From Acidobacteriaceae bacterium (lineage in GTDB: Bacteria > Acidobacteriota > Terriglobia > Terriglobales > Acidobacteriaceae): DNA of 64,000 bases. The DNA lies in the NCBI GenBank assembly GCA_025462885.1, contig JAOAPN010000013.1, positions 546,621-610,620 on the forward strand. The letters are read 5' to 3'. How positions within the stretch are numbered: the first letter of the stretch is position 1; each line of letters begins with the position of its first letter. The notes below the pieces were generated by a model. The model did no database searches and was not told the DNA's origin. It saw only the letters and a list, made by a program, of their open reading frames with translations. This document shows positions 39,926 through 49,199 of this stretch, piece by piece. Position numbers and translations under genes: made by a program.

Positions 39926-40141
39926 ATGGCAATTTCATTCCCAGTCCAACTTGGACGGCGTATCCAAGACATCCGAAGAAAGCGCGGTCTGTCTCAGGCT
40001 TTGCTGGCGGACATGTCAGGCATCGGGAGGGCGCATCTTTCACAGATTGAGAATGGAGCTGTGGCTGCTCGCATCGATACTCTCTACGCTCTTGCGCATG
40101 TGCTTGAACTGAAGCTTGAAGATCTCTTTAGAGGTTTTTGA
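39926..40141 (+). CDS. Small XRE-family HTH protein
   Basis: LGRRIQDIRRKRGLSQALLADMSGIGRAHLSQIENGAVAARIDTLYALAHVLELKLEDLF. Confidence 0.87.
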   Translation: MAISFPVQLGRRIQDIRRKRGLSQALLADMSGIGRAHLSQIENGAVAARIDTLYALAHVLELKLEDLFRGF

Positions 40142-40319
40142 TCACCGTATTGCCTTGCTCAGACAAAAAATACGGTGTTGGGCACTGCAGCGCTGGATCG
40201 AAGTGCCTTTCACGGCGTCCGGAGCCGTGCTTCATACGTGCGAAAGGTCGCGAATCTATCGACAGTCCGTCCGCCTCTGCGGCGTTCGTCCAATCGCTTT
40301 CTGACCCCACGCACGCTGT

Positions 40320-40778
40320 TTATGCGGCCATCTTTGCTCTTTTCAGATGTTCCTGGGCCTGTTCGAATGCAAGTCTGTCAACGCGACACTGCTGGACGTT
40401 GTCGCCATGGCCCCGTACCCATTTCCATTGAATATTTCGCGTCCCAGCAAGCTGCAGAAGATGTTCCCAAAGCAGACGATGCTTCAGGGGGCGACCTCGC
40501 CGATTCCTCCAGCCCCAGCTCTGCCATCTCTGCGCTAGAAACCGCATCCCCTGAATGAGGTACTCAGAGTCGGAATAGAGCGTGATGTCTACCCTTTCTG
40601 GAATATTCTTAAGTGCCTCGACGGCTGCAGTAAGCTCCATCTCCGAGATTGTTGTGAATGATGTTCCACCCGCGATCTCCCACTGATGGCGCCCGTGTGT
40701 CAGTAGTGCCGCCCAGCCACCAGGACCTGGATTGCCGATGGCAGATCCATCGGTGTAAATCACAATTCTTCCATTCAT
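40320..40778 (-). CDS. rnhA: Ribonuclease HI
   Basis: IVIYTDGSAIGNPGPGGWAALL, TISEMELTAAVEAL, LYSDSEYLIQGM, WVRGHGDNVQQCRVDRLA. Confidence 0.9.
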   Translation of the reverse strand: MNGRIVIYTDGSAIGNPGPGGWAALLTHGRHQWEIAGGTSFTTISEMELTAAVEALKNIPERVDITLYSDSEYLIQGMRFLAQRWQSWGWRNRRGRPLKHRLLWEHLLQLAGTRNIQWKWVRGHGDNVQQCRVDRLAFEQAQEHLKRAKMAA

Positions 40779-40940
40779 CGTAAGACTCCCCAAAGTGGCT
40801 CTGTTTCGTGGGCGTTCCTTATGTAAAACGCGAGCTTCGAATGCGTATCGCAGCATCTCAATCATGTTGCGATGGCGGCTTTCAGGAGAGCAGAATCCGA
40901 CTTGGCACCACGGATGTGGGTTCAACGGACTTTGCGCGGG

Positions 40941-41481
40941 CTAAGCGATGTCCATCGGCCTGTTCATTGCAGCCCGGATTGAAATCCTGCGGGATTGATA
41001 GCCCAGAGAGCTGTGGGGACGTTCGCACTTGTAATCCTGCTGCCAGCCTGCCAGCTTCTCGTTAACGCCGTTCAGAGTGCGGAACCGGCGTACTTGAGGC
41101 ATCCTTGGCATAGTCCGCCGTGGAAGCTTTCGAGATGGCCATTCTGCATGGGGCTGCCGGGCAGGATGTGGACCAGCTCGACCTTGCGGTCCTCCGCCCA
41201 TCCCAGCGTCAGCGCGAAGTGACTCGGGTCCTTATCTGAGCGAACGGCTTCCAGCCGGCCGCGTTCTGCGATCAGCCGTTCCAACACCCGCGCCACGCGC
41301 CCACCGCCGAGGCTGCTAACAGCCTCAGGCGCCCGGCACTCGCATGGGTACGCCTCATCACGCCCAGGATGCGCACGATACGATCCGTCGCCAAACCGTC
41401 GACGATGAAGTCCATCGTCGACTCTGATTGGCCAGCAGCAGTTGCGGATCCGCTATGTAGTCTTCTGAACATATGCATCAT
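40941..41481 (-). pseudogene. Degenerate IS3-family transposase (orfB remnant, multiple frames)
   Basis: Pieces in different minus frames: MDFIVDGLATDRIVRILGV; SDKDPSHFALTLGWAEDRKVELVHILPGSPMQNGHLESFHGGLCQGCL; LNGVNEKLAGWQQDYKCERPHSSLGYQ. Confidence 0.8.
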
Positions 41482-41883
41482 CTGAATCGAACTGTTTTTT
41501 CGAGTCTTTCCGTGGCAACGATCATCAGATAATCTTCTGGGGGTTGGTCGTAAAAAATGAGCAAGCTCGCTCTGCTCATTTTTGTCGCGCTCGGCTGGGT
41601 TACCCGCCCAACTTTAGGTGGAGAGGCGCAGTCCGCATCATCTGCCATGATGCTATAAGTTACGAACGATCCTTCCTTCAGGAGGTGAACCGAACTCAAT
41701 ATCAACTAACTTCAACCAGGAAGTTTTCTCGATCTTTGAGGCGTAATCGAACATGTTCTTTGTGTGAGCGATCCCCCGCAGCGCAAATCGCTTGAGCGTA
41801 ATCTGCGTCAAGATATCTTCAGCAGCTGTGGCCTGAAACTACAGGGGACTGTCCTCCACAGAGTGCATTCCACAGTAGTTCTG

Positions 41884-42708
41884 ATGAAGGAGGGCCTGAT
41901 GCCGGAGCGTGGAAAGAAACTGCGTGCCTACCGTAATGCCTGGGGATGGACAACCCGGCGCGTGGAAGAATTCAGTAGAAAACTTGCAGAGACCTGGAAC
42001 GATCCTGAATATGTAATCGACGCCAGTTACGTCTCCAGGATTGAAACTGGAGATATACGCCTTTCATGCGTCGCATTTGCCAAGGTTGAGGGGATGATCG
42101 AGATGTACAGCACCGGCCCAAAAGGCTATAGCGAGTTGAGGCCAAAACGCCGTATCTCGTTCGCCGAGGATCCGCTCGATGGGCCAGTTCGCACAAGGGT
42201 CGTTCCGGGTGGAAGATACGCCGAAAACACTTCAGCTTTGATTCATGCGATGTATTCGGACCGAGACATACCTGAGTTCACGAAAATAAGACCCTTCACG
42301 GGTAAGGATTCATTTGACGAAATACATCCGTTCCAAAACCGGAAACGCTACCTTCGCGCTGTGGTCGGTTTGAAGGACACCTGCTTGCGACATAAACTTA
42401 CCCCGGGAACGATGCTTATCGTCGATCAGGAGTGGAACACGATACCGAAGTACGACTTCTTCATGGAGGATGACCGCCCGATGTTTCTGATCGACACGCA
42501 TTTTGGTATGTTCTGCTGCTGGTGCGATTCTCTGGATGATGGGACCATCAAGGTCGTCCCGCACCCTGCAAGTCCGCTTGGTCCGCTCCCACACAGACAG
42601 CTGCATGCACCTCTCAAGATCAATCGAGATGTCAATGTCATCGGTGAAGTGGTCTTCTGGGGGACGGAGAGCCGCCGCCACCAGGAACGCCGCATGAAAG
42701 GGCGTTGA
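41884..42708 (+). CDS. HTH protein with S24/LexA-like C-terminal domain; start may be 41899
   Basis: GKKLRAYRNAWGWTTRRVEEFSRKL...SYVSRIETGDIRLS HTH; RYLRAVVGLKDTCLRHKLTPGTMLIVDQEWN...RPMFLIDTHFGMFCCWCDSLDDGTIKVVPHP...INRDVNVIGEVVFWG. Confidence 0.75.
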   Translation: MKEGLMPERGKKLRAYRNAWGWTTRRVEEFSRKLAETWNDPEYVIDASYVSRIETGDIRLSCVAFAKVEGMIEMYSTGPKGYSELRPKRRISFAEDPLDGPVRTRVVPGGRYAENTSALIHAMYSDRDIPEFTKIRPFTGKDSFDEIHPFQNRKRYLRAVVGLKDTCLRHKLTPGTMLIVDQEWNTIPKYDFFMEDDRPMFLIDTHFGMFCCWCDSLDDGTIKVVPHPASPLGPLPHRQLHAPLKINRDVNVIGEVVFWGTESRRHQERRMKGR

Positions 42709-43287
42709 TCAATTCATTAAAGGCGGTCCGAATGTTCTTTGAAGGTCAGCAAAGAAAGCTCCTCTGTTTTGTTGAGCAAGGGCAAGCACACTCTTCAACA
42801 TCGTGTAGTACGAGAGCGCTGCACGCTGCCCGTAGGAGTGGAAATGGGAATCGAGAGACTGGTTGGTTTCCGCGGCGCGAAGCCTTCCGACGTGCCATTC
42901 GAGTCTTCTGGCTTCAAGGCGAAGCTCCTCCGCTGTGTCGGCTGCTTCCGGATGCCATCGCTCTAGATAAGCCGCCATTTCAACGATGACCCGTGCATTG
43001 TTGTCGATCCGATTAATGCCATCCATTCCACCCAGCAGCTTCCAAATATCTTTGCGACCGAGTTCTCTTGAATGTTCCTCCGTTTTGGGCTCTCCAGAAC
43101 CGTCGACCGCATCCAGTGCGACTCTTTCGATTGCCTTCTCGTCAATGGGGACGATTCGTTTCATCAATGCCTCCCATGTAGTTTCACGTGCTTTGCGATG
43201 CTTTCGAACATATCGAAGGGCGATGAGCAGGAGAGCGACGAACACGACTGCGGACGACCCAAGCGAGATGAAGAGTGTGACATTCAT
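42709..43287 (-). CDS. Hypothetical protein with N-terminal TM helix
   Basis: MNVTLFISLGSSAVVFVALLLIALRYVRKHRKARETTWEALMKRIVPID; overlaps the upstream ORF (ATGA-type). Confidence 0.65.
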   Translation of the reverse strand: MNVTLFISLGSSAVVFVALLLIALRYVRKHRKARETTWEALMKRIVPIDEKAIERVALDAVDGSGEPKTEEHSRELGRKDIWKLLGGMDGINRIDNNARVIVEMAAYLERWHPEAADTAEELRLEARRLEWHVGRLRAAETNQSLDSHFHSYGQRAALSYYTMLKSVLALAQQNRGAFFADLQRTFGPPLMN

Positions 43288-44057
43288 TTTTTGCTCCGAG
43301 GTTCGTGGCGATCGACTACAGCATCCCGCAACGCAGCAACCTGTCCTTCCATTCGTAACGACATGCTGCGTGGCAATGGCTCAGGTTGCAGGAGAGAATA
43401 GACCCAATAACTCTGACATGCAAGGTAGATAAACTGAAGCGCCATAGATAATCGGCCGATGAGCACCTCCCGTGCCTGTGCTTCTCCAAACCTCGCCGCC
43501 AACTCGATGGGAATGCCGGCAAAGCAATAGATTGCCATGCCCGTAGCAATACCAGCCACATGGCTTCTCCAGTTGAGACCGGCTTTGAAGGACAGGGCCA
43601 AGAGGCCCACAAAAAGCGCCGCATTCAACATGACCGAGAAGAACCCGATCTTCTTCGAGAGAACCTGGACGGTATCGTTGCCGTCGGGATGTTGCATGTA
43701 CGTCAGGATTGCTGCACCGGCGACGCTCACCAGTAACCAAACGATGAGGCTGGATCGAATATCGACTGCCCAACTTCCGCGGCGGCGGAAAACTTTTCGG
43801 GCGATCTCATAGATCAAGAGGAGCTGCACAGCGGCATCGACAAGAGCTAGACCGTAGTAGGTATGGCTGTAAATTGAATCCCGGTAGTGGCTGCGTATGG
43901 AGAAAAGCCATAAGGTCCGAAGAACTCCGAGACCGATAAGAGCGGAAAAGGCGGGGAAAACACGGATACGGCTCTTATAAAAAAGTGTCCCAAAAACGAT
44001 GCAATTTCCGACGAATCCTGCCGCCCAGAGAGACTCTTTGAGCTCCGTAATACTCAT
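43284..44057 (-). CDS. Hypothetical multi-TM membrane protein
   Basis: Several hydrophobic helices; start at MSITELKESLWAAGFVG; coupled to the downstream gene. Confidence 0.7.
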   Translation of the reverse strand: MSITELKESLWAAGFVGNCIVFGTLFYKSRIRVFPAFSALIGLGVLRTLWLFSIRSHYRDSIYSHTYYGLALVDAAVQLLLIYEIARKVFRRRGSWAVDIRSSLIVWLLVSVAGAAILTYMQHPDGNDTVQVLSKKIGFFSVMLNAALFVGLLALSFKAGLNWRSHVAGIATGMAIYCFAGIPIELAARFGEAQAREVLIGRLSMALQFIYLACQSYWVYSLLQPEPLPRSMSLRMEGQVAALRDAVVDRHEPRSKK

Positions 44058-44103
44058 CCGAATCAACTCCCCAACGGCAGGACCGCACGGTACGACTCCT
44101 ATG

Positions 44104-44289
44104 CTACAGGACGACTCCGTACAGCACGCCCAGGATTGTAGCGATGGTCGTGGTTGTTGTGGAACCACTGCTGGGGTGGGTTGGGGGTACGGGGTCCGTG
44201 CCGGTTGGTATGTCCGTTGATTGGGCAAATGCTCCGCAGGTGGTTGCGAGCATGACAGTCAGGGCCAGGGTTCTCGTCAGCTTCTTCAT
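44104..44289 (-). CDS. Small exported/membrane peptide (61 aa)
   Basis: Sec-like signal MKKLTRTLALTVMLATTCGAFAQ, Ser/Thr/Pro linker, C-terminal hydrophobic segment IATILGVLYGVVL. Confidence 0.55.
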   Translation of the reverse strand: MKKLTRTLALTVMLATTCGAFAQSTDIPTGTDPVPPTHPSSGSTTTTTIATILGVLYGVVL

Positions 44290-44828
44290 CGGGTACTCCG
44301 TCGTAGCGCTGGTTGCGCTGCGCGGAGACTAGGCGGATAAGGATGATAAGCCCTGTAGATTCTTATACTTGCTGCATGTGCGCACTGAGACGATGGAGAT
44401 CATGAATCAGGCGGCTGTGTTTTCTGGGAGATACATGGTCGGTATGCGTGCGGCATAATTTCTATTTCGGGTAAAGAGAAAAGTAGCTCGTGATGCGCAT
44501 ACGCACCAAAGCGTCGACGAAAAACGAGACATGTCGTTACGGATCCGGAGAGCAAGAGATAAGGAGACAGATAGTAAGCGGCGAACGTAGAACTGATTAC
44601 CCAGTTCTGGCTCTAATTTGGGTTAGCCGATTTGCTGAAGCAGCTGTGTTTCGATTGAATTACTAGAACTTGGGAATGGAGATTACAGACGAGGAACAGA
44701 TGCGATATCCCAACATTGAAGAACACATCAACACAGACTAGATTTGTGGGGAGCGTCCAACTGACGCGTGCCCTTTGGGGTTGTATGAAACTATAGGCTC
44801 GAAAATCTAGCCAGTCGCCGATAGTGGC

Positions 44829-45719
44829 TTATTGAATTGTCTTGGGCGGAAACTTGCGACGCAGTGAACGAATGTAATTCATTGTCGAGCGGTCTCTATG
44901 ATCTTCCATCCAAAAGTCATGCCCTTCGAGTGGTTCAAGACTCCAGTAGGTTCCACAAGGTACTCCAAGAGGAGCCGCATCCCGTAACTCATGCCAGGTG
45001 CCATCACGGTGCATGGTCTGGAGTGAGAGAGTATCTTTCTTCATAATCGGCCAGCCACATCGATGCCCATTTTCGAAGGAACAGAGATAATAAATTTGAC
45101 TCATGTCAGGGCATGGTTGACCCGGTAATATCTCTTGCGTGTCAACTAGAACGAGCGATCCAGGAGAGAGGAACGGAAAGAGATCCCCATCCTTCAATGC
45201 GACGACAAAGATCTTGTAACGGGCCTGTGAGAAGGGTTCTCGCAGAAAACGTTTAAGAATGGGCTTGCTGAATTTTGCATCCGTAACGAAGCCCGTTCTC
45301 TTGTAGAGACCCGCCAATTCTTCTTGCGAGTAGGATATTTGTTGGGTAAGCCCAAACCGGGTAGCAGAGTACTGTTGCCGAATGGCAAGTTCCTCCGCGT
45401 GTAAATCTAGAGCGCGAAGATGCGGGTCGGCCAAAACATCATCATCGGGATAAACCAGATCGACGAACCAAGGAACGTGTCCGATACTCACGCCTAGAAC
45501 ATGTGCCAAGAGATAAAGAGTCTCATGGGAAGCTTCGCATCGTCCCGATTCTTCGAGTCGCTGAATCTCCTCGGCAGACATCGGACGCACAGCGTTCATG
45601 GATGGATCGAGCTTGAGCTCGTTGAGTCTGGACGACGTCGCATCCGCGACGTCCTCAAAGGTCGCATCTCGTATGGTACGCAGTTCATGCATTACCTCTC
45701 CGATGTGAAGCCCATCCAT
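44829..45719 (-). CDS. XRE-like HTH protein with S24-like sensor domain
   Basis: N-terminal HTH-like VMHELRTIRDATFEDVADATS...EEIQRLEESGRCEASHETLYLLAHVLGV; C-terminal ARYKIFVVALKDGDLFPFLSPGSLVLVDTQE. Confidence 0.7.
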   Translation of the reverse strand: MDGLHIGEVMHELRTIRDATFEDVADATSSRLNELKLDPSMNAVRPMSAEEIQRLEESGRCEASHETLYLLAHVLGVSIGHVPWFVDLVYPDDDVLADPHLRALDLHAEELAIRQQYSATRFGLTQQISYSQEELAGLYKRTGFVTDAKFSKPILKRFLREPFSQARYKIFVVALKDGDLFPFLSPGSLVLVDTQEILPGQPCPDMSQIYYLCSFENGHRCGWPIMKKDTLSLQTMHRDGTWHELRDAAPLGVPCGTYWSLEPLEGHDFWMEDHRDRSTMNYIRSLRRKFPPKTIQ

Positions 45720-46400
45720 TGTGTGAAGCCTCCTGCATGTTGAATGCGAGGATTATGACATGGCTCTTGCCTCGATTGGGCGAATCCTACGCATGTGAAA
45801 CCTACACCGTAGCCATGTGGTTTTAATTAAGAGTCGCCAATCTCTTGAAAGATTGGCGACCTGTCTCGCTGATTGTAGTTGTAGTCTCGGAGGCCAACTG
45901 CGCGCAGTCACACAACCTGCATAGTCATAACCCATGCAGAAAATATGTTCCAAAGCGGCAATCGGAGATCGACCACGGCGTTACCGTTGGTCTGACGGCA
46001 CTCCGTGCTTGCTGCGGGCACTCTTTTCGCCGTTCAATCCTCCTTTCGATCAGGAAGCCTCTGCATCGCTGAGGGTTGCCGTCTCATCAGAAGATTGGTG
46101 ACGGTGGTTCAGAGTGTGACGAGCTGCTTTCTCTACGTCAACCTTTTAGGATCAACGAATGGTTGTCTTAGTGGAGATGGCGTTACTTCGGGGGATCGGG
46201 GGATTTTCTGCTGGTTCGATGAAGTCTTCATCGTGCAGATAAGTGCTTGGATGCAATGAAGACTTATCGCCGAGCGCGGGGCAGGTATTTCGTATCCATG
46301 AGCCCTGAACTCCCAGTGGTGCTTCTTATACGAAACGATGGTGTCGAATGAATTGCTTATACGAAGCACACGTATTCATCAAAACGTCCGCAGACAAGGA

Positions 46401-47012
46401 TCACTCCACCCGAAGGTGATGGTCTCTCCGGATTTCAGCTCCGAGCACGTCTTCGTTCACTAACTTCGCAGCCTTTATAGCAGAACTACTCGGTAGCGAA
46501 TGGCGGACGCAACTGTTTAGTCTCTGCTTATCCTCTTCAGGGACGCGAGCCAGAATCTGTTGCCAGAAAGATCCCGGGATCTTGGCTTCGATCTCGCGGT
46601 ATTCCAGGGGTACAAGTGTCTCGTTGTGAATGATGACGGAGTCCTGGCTGTTTTTCTGGCGTCGCAAGGACGTCTCAAGGCCCTCTACCTTATTTATCCC
46701 TCGGCTTGCGAGGAAGTAGAGCACCATCTGCTTCGTGCGCACAGCTTTGTTTTCCGCTGTACGTGCACGTTCTGACAGGCGTACCGCCTGGCCACGACAG
46801 TGCTCTGCCCGAGCGTTCAGGGTAATCAGAAACTGGCCGATACGATCGACCTTGCGATCAAAGGCATGGCAGAACTGATGAAAGCGTTCCACGAGTTCAG
46901 GCGATACATTCGCTTCACCGCCTTCCTCTGCCTGTTCCTGAATCTTATCGAGTAAGAGATCCAATTCGCGGTCAAGCTCAAACAAGGAACCGTTGCTGGT
47001 TGATGTCGACAT
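46401..47012 (-). CDS. Gp157-like (siphovirus family) protein
   Basis: SNGSLFELDRELDLLLDKIQEQAEEGG...RTAENKAVRTKQMVLYFLASRGINKVEGLETSLRRQKNSQDSVIIHNETLVPLEYRE. Start at MSTSTSNG with GGAG ahead. Confidence 0.7.
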   Translation of the reverse strand: MSTSTSNGSLFELDRELDLLLDKIQEQAEEGGEANVSPELVERFHQFCHAFDRKVDRIGQFLITLNARAEHCRGQAVRLSERARTAENKAVRTKQMVLYFLASRGINKVEGLETSLRRQKNSQDSVIIHNETLVPLEYREIEAKIPGSFWQQILARVPEEDKQRLNSCVRHSLPSSSAIKAAKLVNEDVLGAEIRRDHHLRVE

Positions 47013-47036
47013 GACATCTCCTTTCGGGAAAAGGGA

Positions 47037-47060
47037 GATGGCCGCGCGGTCGCGGCCATC
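47037..47060. other. Intercistronic hairpin, possible attenuator/processing element
   Basis: Perfect 10-bp stem GATGGCCGCG-CGGT-CGCGGCCATC between the Gp157-like and VWA genes. Confidence 0.6.
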
Positions 47061-47076
47061 TTGTATGAGGTTGGGA

Positions 47077-48261
47077 TCAGGCAGCATGAAGGGGGACGAC
47101 TTCTCCGAAGGGAGCGGCTCTCTTCCCGGTCGAAGCCCAAATGACCGGAATCGCTGGAGGAGAGTCAGGCAGTGTCCCATACAGGTCCGTGAGAAGGACA
47201 ATTACCTGTGGCCGTATGCCTTGTTCTTCCACCCATCTGAAACATGGGCAGAAGTCGGTCCCTCCACCACCAACCGGGGAGAGACGAATCAGCTGACCGG
47301 CCTCGTAGCTCTCGACCTTCTGGATCGCCTCATCGAAGTAGACGACGTGGACCCTCTCCGGTCGCTGTCCTTCCAGAATCGAACGCACCTCAGCTTCGAA
47401 AAGGCCGAGCTGCCGCTGGTTGATCGAGCCGGAACAGTCAACAAAGATCACCACTTCGCCCACACCGTCACACTGGACACCGGGGAGATAGAGCCCTTGC
47501 CAGAGGTGGCGACGGTTGGGTCGTGTCCATGAGTAGTCCGATGGCGTGGTGGCCGACCAGGCCCGGCGCAGCAGCTCCCGCCAGTCGACGCGAGCCTCCT
47601 CAGCGCTTTCGAGGCTTCGCACGACGCCAGCCGGAAGTTTACCGGCGAGCTTCGAGATAGTCTGGGCCTGGCTGACTGCAACCTCCCAGTCTGCCGTTTG
47701 CTGCTCGATACTTTTTCCGCCGTTTGCTTCGGGAGGCGGAGCATCGAGAACCTGCCCGAATCCTCCCGGCGTTCGAGGAGCGTGCGGTTCGTCCTTCCCG
47801 GTACCGGATGCGAACTGCGGACTCCGGGCCTGTCCGCTATTGCCAGGTTCCGAGGCTTCAAGGACGTTGTAGATCTGCTCGGCACTCATGCCCCGGTATT
47901 GTCTGTCGACAAGAGCATCGCTCGGCAGCGAGAGACCCGCGTCGAGCACGAGAAGATTGATGGCGTAGTCACATGCCCGGTTCCAGCGCTCCGGGCAGCG
48001 GCTGCCACGCCGGATGTGGTGCTGCAGAGCGGGATGAAGAACCTCATGTGCCAGGACACCCACCAAGTGGGCCGCGGTCAGCCCCATAACGAACGGAGGG
48101 TTGTAGAACAGTGAAATCCCGTCTGTGGCCATCGTGTCGATGGAGGGCGCTTCGCGCCATTTCAGCCGGAAGAGCAGGCTTCCAAAGAAAGGGTGGTCTA
48201 AAAGCAACGAGGTCCGCCCCCTCTGGATGCGAACCTCGATCGGTGTCAGAGCGGCAGTCAT
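47077..48261 (-). CDS. DUF2201-like putative metallopeptidase + VWA-like domain protein
   Basis: GVLAHEVLHPALQHHIRRGSRCPERWNRACDYAINLL (HExxH) and VIFVDCSGSINQRQ / GGGTDFCPCFRW / VIVLLTDLYG (VWA MIDAS). Confidence 0.82.
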   Translation of the reverse strand: MTAALTPIEVRIQRGRTSLLLDHPFFGSLLFRLKWREAPSIDTMATDGISLFYNPPFVMGLTAAHLVGVLAHEVLHPALQHHIRRGSRCPERWNRACDYAINLLVLDAGLSLPSDALVDRQYRGMSAEQIYNVLEASEPGNSGQARSPQFASGTGKDEPHAPRTPGGFGQVLDAPPPEANGGKSIEQQTADWEVAVSQAQTISKLAGKLPAGVVRSLESAEEARVDWRELLRRAWSATTPSDYSWTRPNRRHLWQGLYLPGVQCDGVGEVVIFVDCSGSINQRQLGLFEAEVRSILEGQRPERVHVVYFDEAIQKVESYEAGQLIRLSPVGGGGTDFCPCFRWVEEQGIRPQVIVLLTDLYGTLPDSPPAIPVIWASTGKRAAPFGEVVPLHAA

Positions 48262-49199
48262 GCGGCAGGCGCCCCCATGTACGCCGACATGTGTGCGAAG
48301 ATCTCCTCGACCTCCGGCTCGCCGTTAGGGAACAGCACGATGTTGCTCCGACGCCCACCAAGCACGCTGTCGATCTCGGCCACGATCTCCGCCGCCTGCG
48401 AAGCGGTATCGCTGCGAAGCAGATCGTCCTTCTTCAGCTCCTTCGCGGAGTGTACACAGAGCCGATCACGAATTTGCGAAGCGAAGCGGTCCAGATCGGG
48501 GTCCTGATTTACGTTCAACGCTGGCAGGACGGACACAAGTTCCTCAATGTTGGTGACCAGGGTCGTATGAAAACGAGACTCCGGTTCGTTGAGCCGCTCG
48601 ACCATGTGGCCCACGACCTGCCGGAGGCGCTTCCAGAGTTCTTCCGTACCCATCGCCAGCTTCTCCTTTGCACTCGCGTCGATCTCACGAGCCATTCGCG
48701 CCTGCTCCTCCGTCGACATCTCCACGCGGAAGTCCTCCCCTGCGGGAAACGGCAGGATGTCCAGCTTCACGCTGAACTTATCGCGCAGCTTCTCGGCTGA
48801 GGGGTAGTCCTCTTCCCGAAACAGGCCACCAAGCTCGGACCGTGCCTCGCGAATGTACTCCGGGTAAACCGTGAGGAAAGACTCAATGCCATCGTTGAAC
48901 TCTCGCTCAAATTCGCGCATCTTTGCTTTGAGCTCGAAGAGAAAGTGGCTCGGCAGAAGCCGGAGTCCTTCGTCCGACCACGGCAGAGTGACCTTGTAGA
49001 AGTGCTGACGGATTTGTCCGGAGAGGGAACGCAGATCCTCCAGCTTGCTGGCTCCCATCAGGAGCTGCTTGTTGTAGCGACCGGCCCGCTCGCGGGCGCC
49101 GTTCTGGTCGGCGACCTCGCGGCTGACCTTGCGATCGTGTTTGGTGGCCGTCCACACACTGATGTGAACGGCTGCAAGCATGGCTTTATGAGTAATCAT
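48258..49199 (-). CDS. Plasmid-type hypothetical protein (DUF3150-like)
   Basis: MITHKAMLAAVHISVWTATKHDRKVSREVADQNGARERAGRYNKQLL; 4-nt overlaps with both neighbours. Confidence 0.6.
   Translation of the reverse strand: MITHKAMLAAVHISVWTATKHDRKVSREVADQNGARERAGRYNKQLLMGASKLEDLRSLSGQIRQHFYKVTLPWSDEGLRLLPSHFLFELKAKMREFEREFNDGIESFLTVYPEYIREARSELGGLFREEDYPSAEKLRDKFSVKLDILPFPAGEDFRVEMSTEEQARMAREIDASAKEKLAMGTEELWKRLRQVVGHMVERLNEPESRFHTTLVTNIEELVSVLPALNVNQDPDLDRFASQIRDRLCVHSAKELKKDDLLRSDTASQAAEIVAEIDSVLGGRRSNIVLFPNGEPEVEEIFAHMSAYMGAPAA

Noticed and set aside
46319-46368. GTGCTTC...GAAGCAC with two TTATACGAA copies as a terminator or attachment site
   Set aside because: Short arms with a long loop, no T-tract and no integrase nearby; could be an operator but support is too weak.
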